The notes below the pieces were generated by a model. That model worked only from the letters and a program-made list of their open reading frames with translations, searched no databases and was not told the origin of the DNA. This document shows positions 1 through 5,957 of a DNA stretch of 8,479 bases, in pieces. The stretch lies in NCBI GenBank assembly GCA_030044235.1, contig JASHWD010000086.1:1-8479 (forward strand), in the 5' to 3' direction. This stretch comes from Candidatus Parvarchaeota archaeon. Lineage in GTDB: Archaea; Nanobdellota; Nanobdellia; Parvarchaeales; Parvarchaeaceae. The number at the start of each line of letters is the position of its first letter. The stretch's first letter is position 1. A program made the translations under genes and the position numbers.

Positions 1-251
1 TGTTAGTTTTATTGGGGGCTTATGCGATTTATCCGATATCTCTTATAGCCTTGGTTGGAGTTCTTATAGCGACAAACTATTATCTTTCCTCTTTAAAGAG
101 TATACTTTTTAATTCCCTTAAAAAGGTCTTTAGTAAAATAACTGACATTTCGAGGTTTGACGCAATGCAGCTATCTCTGTTTACTATTTTTATAGTCGTA
201 CTAGGAATAATGCCTAGCATATTGATAAATTCATTTAATCTGGCCATATGA
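1..251 (+). CDS. nuoM: NuoM-like proton-translocating subunit, C-terminal fragment
   Basis: This is the 3' end of a gene entering from the left; the frame is open from base 3 to the stop at 249-251. About 82 residues are visible. They hold a hydrophobic helix, a short polar loop, and a last helix ending in a GIMPSILINSF-type sequence. This matches the C-terminus of NuoM/MrpD-type antiporter subunits, where a final helix carries a conserved LGIxP. In complex-I-like enzymes NuoM sits in the membrane arm and moves protons during quinone reduction. Assignment as NuoM rather than NuoL rests mainly on the order, because the next gene is NuoN-like and nuoL-nuoM-nuoN is the standard arrangement. The TTG at 12 is an internal codon, not a likely start. 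The stop overlaps the next start in ATGA, implying translational coupling. Confidence 0.75.
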   Translation, partial: LVLLGAYAIYPISLIALVGVLIATNYYLSSLKSILFNSLKKVFSKITDISRFDAMQLSLFTIFIVVLGIMPSILINSFNLAI

Positions 252-1597
252 TAAACTCCGAATACATACTTTTTGCTGGCGTATTAGCGTTGATATTGAT
301 CGACTTGTTAAGACTTCGTCTAAAAATTAATGATAAGAAGATAATACATTTCCTTACCCTAGCCGTACTTATAGCGGCATTTATCGCGGAGATAGTTTTC
401 GGCGACATGAACATCAGCTTTTTCAGCTCTACGCAGTATTCTCAATTTGTGAACGGATTCATACTGTTTCTTGCTGTCATGATATACTCGTTTTTAATTT
501 CGGACTCAAAAGATTATAGTACATTCATAGACTTTCTTTTCATTTTAGCAACACTAGGAGCTACATTAGTTGTATTATCCAGCAACTTTATCTCCTTGGT
601 TATCGCCATAGAGATGATTTCTATCTCCTCGTACGGATTGGTCTTTTTCCAGAAAAGCAATAAGCAGATGGAAGGTGCTATGAAGTACGTTTCTCTTAGC
701 TTCATATCAGTTGTAATAATGATATTTGGCGTTTCACTTGTATACGGTGGTTCAGGCACGCTTTCGTTTACGCAATTGACAAGCGTTGACTACATTCCAT
801 TCATAGCCGGAGTAGGATTAGTCATGGTTGGACTGGCGTTTAAATCGACAATAGTCCCATTCCATATGTGGGCACCGGACGTGTATGAAGCTTCCAATAG
901 CATTGTAACGGCTTTTCTATCGTCCATCTCAAAGGCAGCGGGACTAGTAGCGATGATCAGGGTTTTCTTTTTCGCTTTTCCGGTTTCCTCGTCATTTGTG
1001 AGTACTATGTTTATTATACTCGCCGTTTCTACCATCTTCTTTGCGAGTTTCTTGGCTACCGTTCAAGACAGGATAAAAAGACTTTTGGCTTATTCTAGCA
1101 TAGCTCAAGCCGGCTTCGCTTTCATAGCGATAGCGTTGCTTAATCGTCTTGGAGTCCAGGCTGCGATATTTTACGTATTCACTTTTGCGATAGCGGATGC
1201 CCTTGTCTTTTTAGCTTATAAAATATTCGAAGACCAAAAGATAATATACAAAAAGGACGCAGCGAGGATGTTCTCAGTATCTAAAATAGCGACCGTTGGA
1301 TTTTTTATAGGGATACTATCCCTTGCAGGCCTGCCACCGACAATAGGATTCTTTGGAAAGTTAGCGATATTCGTTTCGTTGCTGACGCAAGGTTACGTTT
1401 ATTTGGTAATCGCGCTTTTTGCAATCATCCTTTTTTCAACCTTCTATTACTTTAGCTTGCTTAGAGATACTGATCCGGCTGCCGCAAACAATGTTCAGAA
1501 TACCGGCACAAAAAACTTAAGATTTAGAGTAAAGGAAGCGATTATAATAGTTCTCACGGTCGCACTTTTTGCCGGCGTTGCGTTTATTGCATTTTAA
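248..1597 (+). CDS. nuoN: NADH-quinone oxidoreductase-like subunit N (complex I membrane arm)
   Basis: A very hydrophobic 449-residue protein with roughly 13-14 membrane helices, about the length normal for NuoN. It is one of the three antiporter-like subunits of complex I or of related archaeal quinone/F420H2 oxidoreductases, and conducts protons through the membrane arm. The expected charged residues are visible: Glu122 in IEMISISSYG, Lys199 in GLAFKSTIVPFHMW followed by APDVYEAS, Lys229 in SSISKAAG, and Lys371 in GLPPTIGFFGKL. The spacing fits E. coli NuoN Glu133, Lys217, Lys247 and Lys395. The RIKRLLAYSSIAQAGF segment (275-290) is also typical, though the frequent His of SSIAH is Gln here. 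The start overlaps nuoM by 4 nt, and no later start would keep helix 1. The electron donor cannot be told because the peripheral-arm genes are outside the window. Confidence 0.92.
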   Translation: MINSEYILFAGVLALILIDLLRLRLKINDKKIIHFLTLAVLIAAFIAEIVFGDMNISFFSSTQYSQFVNGFILFLAVMIYSFLISDSKDYSTFIDFLFILATLGATLVVLSSNFISLVIAIEMISISSYGLVFFQKSNKQMEGAMKYVSLSFISVVIMIFGVSLVYGGSGTLSFTQLTSVDYIPFIAGVGLVMVGLAFKSTIVPFHMWAPDVYEASNSIVTAFLSSISKAAGLVAMIRVFFFAFPVSSSFVSTMFIILAVSTIFFASFLATVQDRIKRLLAYSSIAQAGFAFIAIALLNRLGVQAAIFYVFTFAIADALVFLAYKIFEDQKIIYKKDAARMFSVSKIATVGFFIGILSLAGLPPTIGFFGKLAIFVSLLTQGYVYLVIALFAIILFSTFYYFSLLRDTDPAAANNVQNTGTKNLRFRVKEAIIIVLTVALFAGVAFIAF

Positions 1598-1609
1598 ACG
1601 TCTATCTTT

Positions 1610-1849
1610 CTATTGCTTCGTAGAAGGTCTAGAGACTTCCTTCTTTGAGACTTTTACCGTCTCTTTTGCTGCCGGAACATTTGATTTATTAGAGGCTTTT
1701 AATTCCTCTTGTCGCAATGAATTTTTCAAAGCGGCTATCTTCTTTTTTAAGTGTTTGTACTTGCCGGCATCAGCTGGCTGTAGTCCCTGTGTCCTTTTTA
1801 TGTTCATTTTCAGAAGCTCTAGCTCCAGCTCCTTCAAGTTCTCTTCCAT
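1610..1849 (-). CDS. rpmC: 50S ribosomal protein uL29, start inside uS3
   Basis: A 79-residue uL29 protein of the large subunit, which sits near the peptide exit tunnel. The N-terminal half is the usual helical hairpin: LKELELELLKMN, a short turn, then KHLKKKIAALKNSLRQEE. The first few residues of the family (the segment before the EEL motif) are short here. A Lys/Ser/Ala/Pro-rich tail of about 30 residues follows the hairpin. The ATG at 1849 is the only possible start: the frame is closed by a stop at 1886-1888 and has no other start codon between. A GAGGTGG (1859-1865) lies 9 nt before it and resembles an archaeal Shine-Dalgarno site. The start therefore lies inside the end of uS3, an 80-nt overlap in different frames. 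It is the last gene of this ribosomal block and stops 12 nt from the convergent nuoN stop. Confidence 0.88.
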   Translation of the reverse strand: MEENLKELELELLKMNIKRTQGLQPADAGKYKHLKKKIAALKNSLRQEELKASNKSNVPAAKETVKVSKKEVSRPSTKQ

Positions 1850-2441
1850 CTTTAAATTCCACCTCGCCGACCGCGTGAGTCGGCACTACTATTGTGACCT
1901 TTATTCCTATCGAACCTCTTTTTAATATCAATTGCTTCTTTGCTTTTCTTACGCCGAAATCTTCCAGCTGCCCGGTCTTTGGCATCACACTTCCATGAGG
2001 TCTAAATTTGAAGTGAGCAGCTCGTTCTTTTATTACCCCACCTATCTCTATCTCTGCTCCGCTTGCGCCAGCATTTATTATGTCGTCAAGAGCTTTGTGG
2101 GCTATTATTTTGTACTTCATAGGGCCATACTTTGATATTTTGAAAGCTATGGAATCCGCCACCACTTCTGGATCAAGCATCTGGTCTTCGGTCTGTTCAA
2201 TGTCTATGTGAGGGGGCTCTTGTTTGAAATATGTACCGAGTTCATTTGAAGCCTCTTTTAGTGACTGACCACCGCGGGTTACTAGAACTCCGGGTTTGGG
2301 CGTCTTTAGAACAACTTTCATGCCAAGAGGAGTTTTGTCTATTTTTATGTCGCTTATGCCGTATCTTGTGAATTTCTTAAGCAAATATTCCCTGGCTATC
2401 TGTTCGTTTACTCTTGAATTAATTATTTTCTTTGGTAACAT
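1770..2441 (-). CDS. rpsC: 30S ribosomal protein uS3
   Basis: A 223-residue uS3, small-subunit protein at the mRNA entry site, with an N-terminal type-II KH domain and a C-terminal domain. Visible landmarks are INSRVNEQIAREYLLKKF (7-24), the KH segment KTPLGMKVVLKTPKPGVLV (36-54), and the C-domain AGASGAEIEIGGVIKERAA (124-142) with RGSIGIKVTIVVP (175-187). The KH loop, usually Gly-x-x-Gly (as in GRRG), reads TRGG at 55-58, so the first Gly is lost. The Glu/Lys/Ala/Gly-rich tail after residue 190 is encoded in the DNA that also codes for the start of uL29. The ATG at 2441 lies inside the end of uL22 (23-nt overlap), with GAGGAG about 10 nt upstream as a possible ribosome-binding site. Confidence 0.95.
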   Translation of the reverse strand: MLPKKIINSRVNEQIAREYLLKKFTRYGISDIKIDKTPLGMKVVLKTPKPGVLVTRGGQSLKEASNELGTYFKQEPPHIDIEQTEDQMLDPEVVADSIAFKISKYGPMKYKIIAHKALDDIINAGASGAEIEIGGVIKERAAHFKFRPHGSVMPKTGQLEDFGVRKAKKQLILKRGSIGIKVTIVVPTHAVGEVEFKDGRELEGAGARASENEHKKDTGTTAS

Positions 2442-2940
2442 CTTCTTTCGTCTCCTCAGTTTTTTTCTCTTCTGCTGCCTGCTCCACTGGCTTTTCCTCT
2501 TCCGTGGCTTTAATAGGTTTTTCTTCTTTTGGTACCGGCTTTTCAGCTTCTACCATCCCAAAAATTCTAAGATTGGTTCTTTTTCCTTGTTTGTAGGTTC
2601 CGCCGCCCCTCATTCTGGGGTAAGCGCCCCTACCAAGATCAAAACCGGACACAGTGACTTTATCGACATCGCCGCCGATAGCCTTTGCATTGAATTTTAG
2701 TTCATTAAGAACTTCCATTACATACTTGCTCGCCTTTACTGGATAACCTGCAGGTACGCCAGCCTTATGACCCTTGCTTGGAAACTTCTTGAAAGGGACA
2801 AAGTTTTTTCTTACTTGGACGTTCTTTAAATATTCTATCGCTTTATTTACATTCTTGTCTTTTATAGCTACCATTATCTCGTGTGTATGCTTCAAAGAAA
2901 TTCCCATTCCTTCTCTTTTAGCGCTTACTTTAGTTAACAT
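2419..2940 (-). CDS. rplV: 50S ribosomal protein uL22 with acidic C-terminal tail
   Basis: A 173-residue uL22, a large-subunit protein whose beta-hairpin lines the exit tunnel. Family features are ISLKHTHEIMVAIKDKNVNKAIEYL (14-38), VPFKKFPSKGHKAG (48-61), YPVKASKYVMEVLNE (66-80) and the hairpin region with RGAYPRMRGGGTYKQGKRTNLRI (104-126). The usual archaeal N-terminus is somewhat shortened. After about residue 130 a tail of some 43 residues rich in Glu, Lys and Pro follows, which the core family lacks. The ATG at 2940 lies 5 nt after the uS19 stop and has no Shine-Dalgarno-like sequence, so reinitiation after uS19 is likely. The 3' end overlaps uS3 by 23 nt. Confidence 0.94.
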   Translation of the reverse strand: MLTKVSAKREGMGISLKHTHEIMVAIKDKNVNKAIEYLKNVQVRKNFVPFKKFPSKGHKAGVPAGYPVKASKYVMEVLNELKFNAKAIGGDVDKVTVSGFDLGRGAYPRMRGGGTYKQGKRTNLRIFGMVEAEKPVPKEEKPIKATEEEKPVEQAAEEKKTEETKEDVTKENN

Positions 2941-2945
2941 ATTAT

Positions 2946-3335
2946 TTATTTAATAGGCACAAAGCCGCTTGAACGAGTAGCTCTAAGTCCAGGCATACCG
3001 TGCTTGACTTGTTTAGTAGTCAAAGAATATTCGCCAAGTCTGTGAAATATCATTTGGGGTTTTATCTCTACAGGCACAAATTCCTTTCCGTTGTGTACCC
3101 CGAATGTAAGTCCCACAAAGCTAGGCAAAATTATCATCTCTCGAACATGCGTCTTTATAGTCTTTTTAGATTTAGCTCTTTTTTCTACCTTTGATAATAA
3201 AGTTTTTTCTTCTTTAGAAAATCCATTTTTAAATATCCTTCTCGCATCGGCGTTGGCTATTTTAGAAAGTTCTTCATTGCTCATCGCCTTTAATTGATCT
3301 ATCGTCTTTCCTCTGTAAATGTAAATTTCTGCCAT
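2946..3335 (-). CDS. rpsS: 30S ribosomal protein uS19
   Basis: uS19 of the small-subunit head, near the A-site finger of the large subunit, in its longer archaeal form (129 residues from this start). The archaeal N-terminal part YRGKTIDQLKAMSNEEL is followed by the universal core: KTHVREMIILPSFVGLTFGVHNGKEFVPVEI, HRLGEYSLTTKQVKHGMPG and a C-terminal ATRSSGFVPIK. The ATG at 3335 was chosen because it follows the uL2 stop by one base and gives the usual MxEIYxYRG start. A GTG 15 nt upstream (3350) would overlap uL2 and add VREVK. The stop is 5 nt before uL22. Confidence 0.95.
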   Translation of the reverse strand: MAEIYIYRGKTIDQLKAMSNEELSKIANADARRIFKNGFSKEEKTLLSKVEKRAKSKKTIKTHVREMIILPSFVGLTFGVHNGKEFVPVEIKPQMIFHRLGEYSLTTKQVKHGMPGLRATRSSGFVPIK

Positions 3336-3336
3336 T

Positions 3337-4041
3337 TTAACTTCTCGCACCCGTCCTTCTAGGCGCTATAGAACCCACCTTTCCGCCCGGTGAAGTTCTT
3401 CTAGAAGACGTCTTTGCTTTGTGCTGTGTACTTCTTCTTTTACCACCGAACTTATGTTCGTAAGCATTCATAGCTACCGCCGCGTTCATTGGCCAGTATC
3501 TACCTCTTGCTCTGATTAAATGATATTTGTTTCCAGCCTTATAAAAGGGCTTCTCTGTCCTTCCGCCATTGGCTATCTTCCCAACTATAACTCTACAGCC
3601 AGGATCTAGGTTTATAGTTGCGCTGCTAGGTAATGTCAAAGTAACTCGTCCTTCTATACTTTCGGTTATCTTCGCGCTTAATCCGCCGGCTCTTACAAGT
3701 TTTCCACCATCGTTTGGTTTTAATTCTATGTTGTAGACTTCTGTACCGGGTGGAACGTCTCCAAGTCTTCTTATGTCCCCATCAGAAACGGGCCCATCCT
3801 TTAGATAGGTTATTATTTTTCCTACGTAAGCACCACCAAAAGCCGGCAATAAAGTAGTCTGTCCGTCTTCGAACTTTACTTCCATTAAAGGAGCGGTCCT
3901 GTATTGGTCGTGAGCGAATCTTATTATTCTGCCATTCATAGGCTTATCAGTTTTTATTATTTTTGACGTGCCTACGGCTCTAAAATCGTTTACTCTGAAT
4001 ATATGACTCTTTCCGCGTCTTCTAGACCTTGGTACTTTCAT
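3337..4041 (-). CDS. rplB: 50S ribosomal protein uL2, divergent C-terminal motif
   Basis: uL2, the large-subunit core protein beside the peptidyl-transferase centre and needed for subunit association; 234 residues, close to archaeal length. Landmarks are NGRIIRFAHD (36-45), APLMEVKFEDG (50-60), GTEVYNIELKPNDGGKLVRAGG (99-120), PGCRVIVGKIANGGRTEKPFYKAGNKYH (147-174) and the end PGGKVGSIAPRRTGARS. The near-universal segment WPxVRGVAMNPVDHPHGGG is altered. It reads WPMNAAVAMNAYEHKFGGK (183-201), keeping only the first His (His196, equivalent to E. coli His229). It is the first gene of the block and has a TATA-like box 29 nt before the ATG, fitting a leaderless transcript. In most archaea L23 would precede it, but here a divergent phosphoesterase gene does. 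Confidence 0.95.
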   Translation of the reverse strand: MKVPRSRRRGKSHIFRVNDFRAVGTSKIIKTDKPMNGRIIRFAHDQYRTAPLMEVKFEDGQTTLLPAFGGAYVGKIITYLKDGPVSDGDIRRLGDVPPGTEVYNIELKPNDGGKLVRAGGLSAKITESIEGRVTLTLPSSATINLDPGCRVIVGKIANGGRTEKPFYKAGNKYHLIRARGRYWPMNAAVAMNAYEHKFGGKRRSTQHKAKTSSRRTSPGGKVGSIAPRRTGARS

Positions 4042-4065
4042 ATAACTCTTTTTATTATGTTTTTC

Positions 4066-4075
4066 GTATTTAAAA
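4066..4075 (-). promoter_or_regulatory. TATA-like box for the uL2-uL29 block
   Basis: Reading the - strand, TTTTAAATAC lies with its centre about 29 nt before the uL2 ATG. That is the distance from TATA box to transcription start in archaea, so the transcript would begin at or next to the ATG. The core TTTAAA is symmetric, so the same element could also serve the divergent phosphoesterase gene, with a 5' leader of roughly 20 nt. The position is seen directly; promoter activity is inferred. Confidence 0.55.
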
Positions 4076-4119
4076 GCATTTAACTAGACATCAAGAAATT
4101 TGACACTCATTGATTTAAA

Positions 4120-4836
4120 ATGCTATTTTCATATAGAATTGTGGAAGTAGACGATATACCGTTTAAAATAAGAAAAAATCTTGGCGCAGGGTTTATAGAT
4201 GACTATGCAATAATAGGCGATTTGCATTTGGGCTTCGAAGAAGAGCTAAATTTGAAAGGTTATAACGTACACAGTAAGACAGAAGAGCTAACCAAATCGA
4301 TACTAGCCCTTGATTCTGATAAGCTAATCATGCTTGGAGACATCAGATCCGATTACACCGAGATTTCGCCAAGAGAAGGAGGCGTTCTTTTTACCGTTTT
4401 ATCGAGGTTATCATACAAATTTAAAGAAGTCATAATAACGAAGGGAAATCACGACGGTGGACTTTCAAAGCTTACAAACAGACTGGAAAACGTAAAACTT
4501 CTAAGCGAGTTTCTCTATAAGGACATGGGGTTCCTACATGGGCACGCCTTGCCTTCAAAAGACATGGCATCAAAAGTAAAAACCCTGTGCTTTGGGCATT
4601 TACATCCGTCCGTAACTACTATTGACAACAATGGAGTCGTATACAAGAAAGATTGTTGGTCTCTTTTCGACATGAAACTTCCTAAAGCAAGGTACAAGGA
4701 GTCTAAAATAAAATACGGGGTAGCCTTCCCAAAGTTTAACAAATACATTGGTAGCACAGACGTGATAAGAAAGAACGGATTGATGAATTACGCTAAGCTA
4801 ACAGAAAGATTAAGTACCGACTTAATTATCGTTTAG
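4120..4836 (+). CDS. Metallophosphoesterase, SbcD/Mre11-related archaeal family (COG1407)
   Basis: A 238-residue calcineurin-like phosphoesterase. The metal-binding motifs appear in order: GDLHLG (33-38, Asp34/His36), LGD (72-74, Asp74), GNHD (109-112), HGH (140-142) and GHLHP (159-163). A dinuclear-metal site looks complete, so it should be an active phosphodiesterase or phosphatase. This small archaeal/bacterial family is annotated as SbcD-related, but the substrate is not established. After the second motif the sequence is GDIRSD, whereas relatives often have GDxKHE. The last 50 residues are basic. It is divergent from uL2 across 78 bp, and its last 11 bp overlap the end of the convergent downstream gene. 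No Shine-Dalgarno site is visible before the ATG. Confidence 0.87.
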   Translation: MLFSYRIVEVDDIPFKIRKNLGAGFIDDYAIIGDLHLGFEEELNLKGYNVHSKTEELTKSILALDSDKLIMLGDIRSDYTEISPREGGVLFTVLSRLSYKFKEVIITKGNHDGGLSKLTNRLENVKLLSEFLYKDMGFLHGHALPSKDMASKVKTLCFGHLHPSVTTIDNNGVVYKKDCWSLFDMKLPKARYKESKIKYGVAFPKFNKYIGSTDVIRKNGLMNYAKLTERLSTDLIIV

Positions 4837-5845
4837 ATTGTTTTCTCTCACTCGCAAGCGCTTCCTTAGAAATTTTAGCTACGTCTTTTATTATTTCGTC
4901 CTCTTTCTTGTACATCTTATCTACAAAGTACGGTGTGAATGGACTGTATCTTTCGAATGGGAAATAAAGCAAAACTGGCTTTCCGTTGGTGTGAGCATGC
5001 ATTCTTTCGCTGTCCACGCCGCTAGAATAAACTAATGTCGACATGTGTATTACCACCATATCAGATTGATCAATTAGATGGTAGTCTCTTCTGACCGTCT
5101 GGTTGAATATTATCGCCTTTAGTCTCTGGTCCGCAACCTGGTGATACGCCTCGATGTCAATTTTACGTGGATTAAAAACTATAGAATGCTTCTTTAATTT
5201 CCCTATAAACCTATCGAGCTGCTCGTAACTTGTATCACGATGTTCCATGCTAAAGCTTATGTAAACCTTGGGCTTATGTTGGGCGTACATAAGGTCATAA
5301 AGCGTATCTGGGTCCTCGCCTACGGCTATTAGATAATTCTTTTTATTAAGTGCCTCGCTTATTAGGTCGGTAGTATATATTTCGAGTTCCGTCCATATTG
5401 CTATTTCATAGCTTTCTATGTCCTTGTCGATCCATTCTTTTTTGCTTCTCAAAGACGCCAATACGTCTTCTGGCATCGATATTACTGTTATAAAGAAATC
5501 AGGTGTTACTTCCTTGAAATCGTTTACGTTCAAAAGGTTTATAGGGCCGCTTTTCCACCAAAACGACATATGTCCGTCTATTAAATAATCATATGAAGGC
5601 GATTCTCTGATTTGGTCGCGTATATTATGGAATGCGCTCTTTTTCAGCACCTCTAGGGTCTTTATGTCTAGGTTTGGCAGGGTAGCAGGACTTATGAATT
5701 TATTAAGGTCTTTTGCGCTTTTTATCATCTCGTCTATAAAGTTTATTATTTTTAGTTTTTTGCCGTTTTTTGTTGCCAATTTCAAGACGGCGTTTTCTAG
5801 CACTGAACGATTAGAACCTGCTGTTGCGGCGCTAAATATTATCAT
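4826..5845 (-). CDS. Two-domain protein: adenylate-kinase-like P-loop domain with degenerate Walker A plus NDT-like domain
   Basis: A 339-residue protein with no signal peptide or membrane helix. Residues 1 to about 188 look like archaeal adenylate-kinase-type P-loop proteins: a first strand, loop ATAGSNRS (7-14), strand LKIINFIDEM, YDYLIDGHMSFWWKSG (85-100), TPDFFITVISMPEDVLASL (114-132) and a W-x-x-E-x-E helix (151-155). The loop aligns with GxPGSGKS, but the Gly before Lys is Asn and the Lys is Arg13, so normal ATP binding is doubtful. Residues about 192-310 resemble nucleoside 2-deoxyribosyltransferase-like folds: PKVYISFSM, then IDQSDMVVIHMSTLVYSSGVDSE (258-280) and NGKPVLLYFP. Glu280 sits where that family has its catalytic Glu. 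A basic tail ends the protein. A role in nucleotide sensing or nucleoside/NAD chemistry is a guess; the true substrate is unknown. It is divergent from the SPFH gene and convergent with the phosphoesterase. Confidence 0.7.
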   Translation of the reverse strand: MIIFSAATAGSNRSVLENAVLKLATKNGKKLKIINFIDEMIKSAKDLNKFISPATLPNLDIKTLEVLKKSAFHNIRDQIRESPSYDYLIDGHMSFWWKSGPINLLNVNDFKEVTPDFFITVISMPEDVLASLRSKKEWIDKDIESYEIAIWTELEIYTTDLISEALNKKNYLIAVGEDPDTLYDLMYAQHKPKVYISFSMEHRDTSYEQLDRFIGKLKKHSIVFNPRKIDIEAYHQVADQRLKAIIFNQTVRRDYHLIDQSDMVVIHMSTLVYSSGVDSERMHAHTNGKPVLLYFPFERYSPFTPYFVDKMYKKEDEIIKDVAKISKEALASERKQSKR

Positions 5846-5879
5846 ATATATACTGTTACTACATGATTTGTAAGAGAAG

Positions 5880-5893
5880 ATATAATATAAATA
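5880..5893 (-). promoter_or_regulatory. Possible TATA box for the adenylate-kinase-like/NDT-like gene
   Basis: On the - strand, TATTTATATTATA lies about 40 nt before the ATG at 5845. It would place transcription start some 13-16 nt upstream of the start codon. The 112-bp divergent gap (5846-5957) is AT-rich throughout, so this assignment is tentative. Confidence 0.35.
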
Positions 5894-5945
5894 CTTAAAC
5901 TAAGATTATCACGTTAAAAATCAGTGGTTAACTTGGGTAATAAAC

Positions 5946-5954
5946 TTTAATATA
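5946..5954 (+). promoter_or_regulatory. TATA-like box for the SPFH gene (leaderless from 5976)
   Basis: TTTAATATA is centred 26 nt before the ATG at 5976, the second Met codon of the SPFH frame. The same spacing is seen before tatD and nearly so before uL2. It would make transcription begin at codon 7 of the longer reading frame and so favours the shorter protein. It lies too close to the ATG at 5958 (8 nt centre to start) to drive that start. Confidence 0.4.
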
Positions 5955-5957
5955 GCG

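Noticed and set aside
1569..1925. 118-codon + strand frame across the nuoN end, uL29 and uS3
   Set aside because: It is antisense to conserved ribosomal genes; its Phe/Ser-rich composition is that of a complement of Lys/Glu-rich coding DNA.
2296..2700. 134-codon + strand frame opposite uS3 and uL22
   Set aside because: Antisense shadow of the ribosomal genes; the Phe-rich part mirrors the Glu/Lys-rich uL22 tail.
3336..3350. GTG at 3350 as start of uS19
   Set aside because: The ATG at 3335 follows the uL2 stop by one base and gives the usual archaeal uS19 N-terminus; the GTG adds five residues and an overlap.
5846..5957. Possible small RNA or operator in the divergent gap before the SPFH gene
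   Set aside because: Only AT-rich promoter-like sequence is visible; no clear inverted repeat or conserved structure was found.
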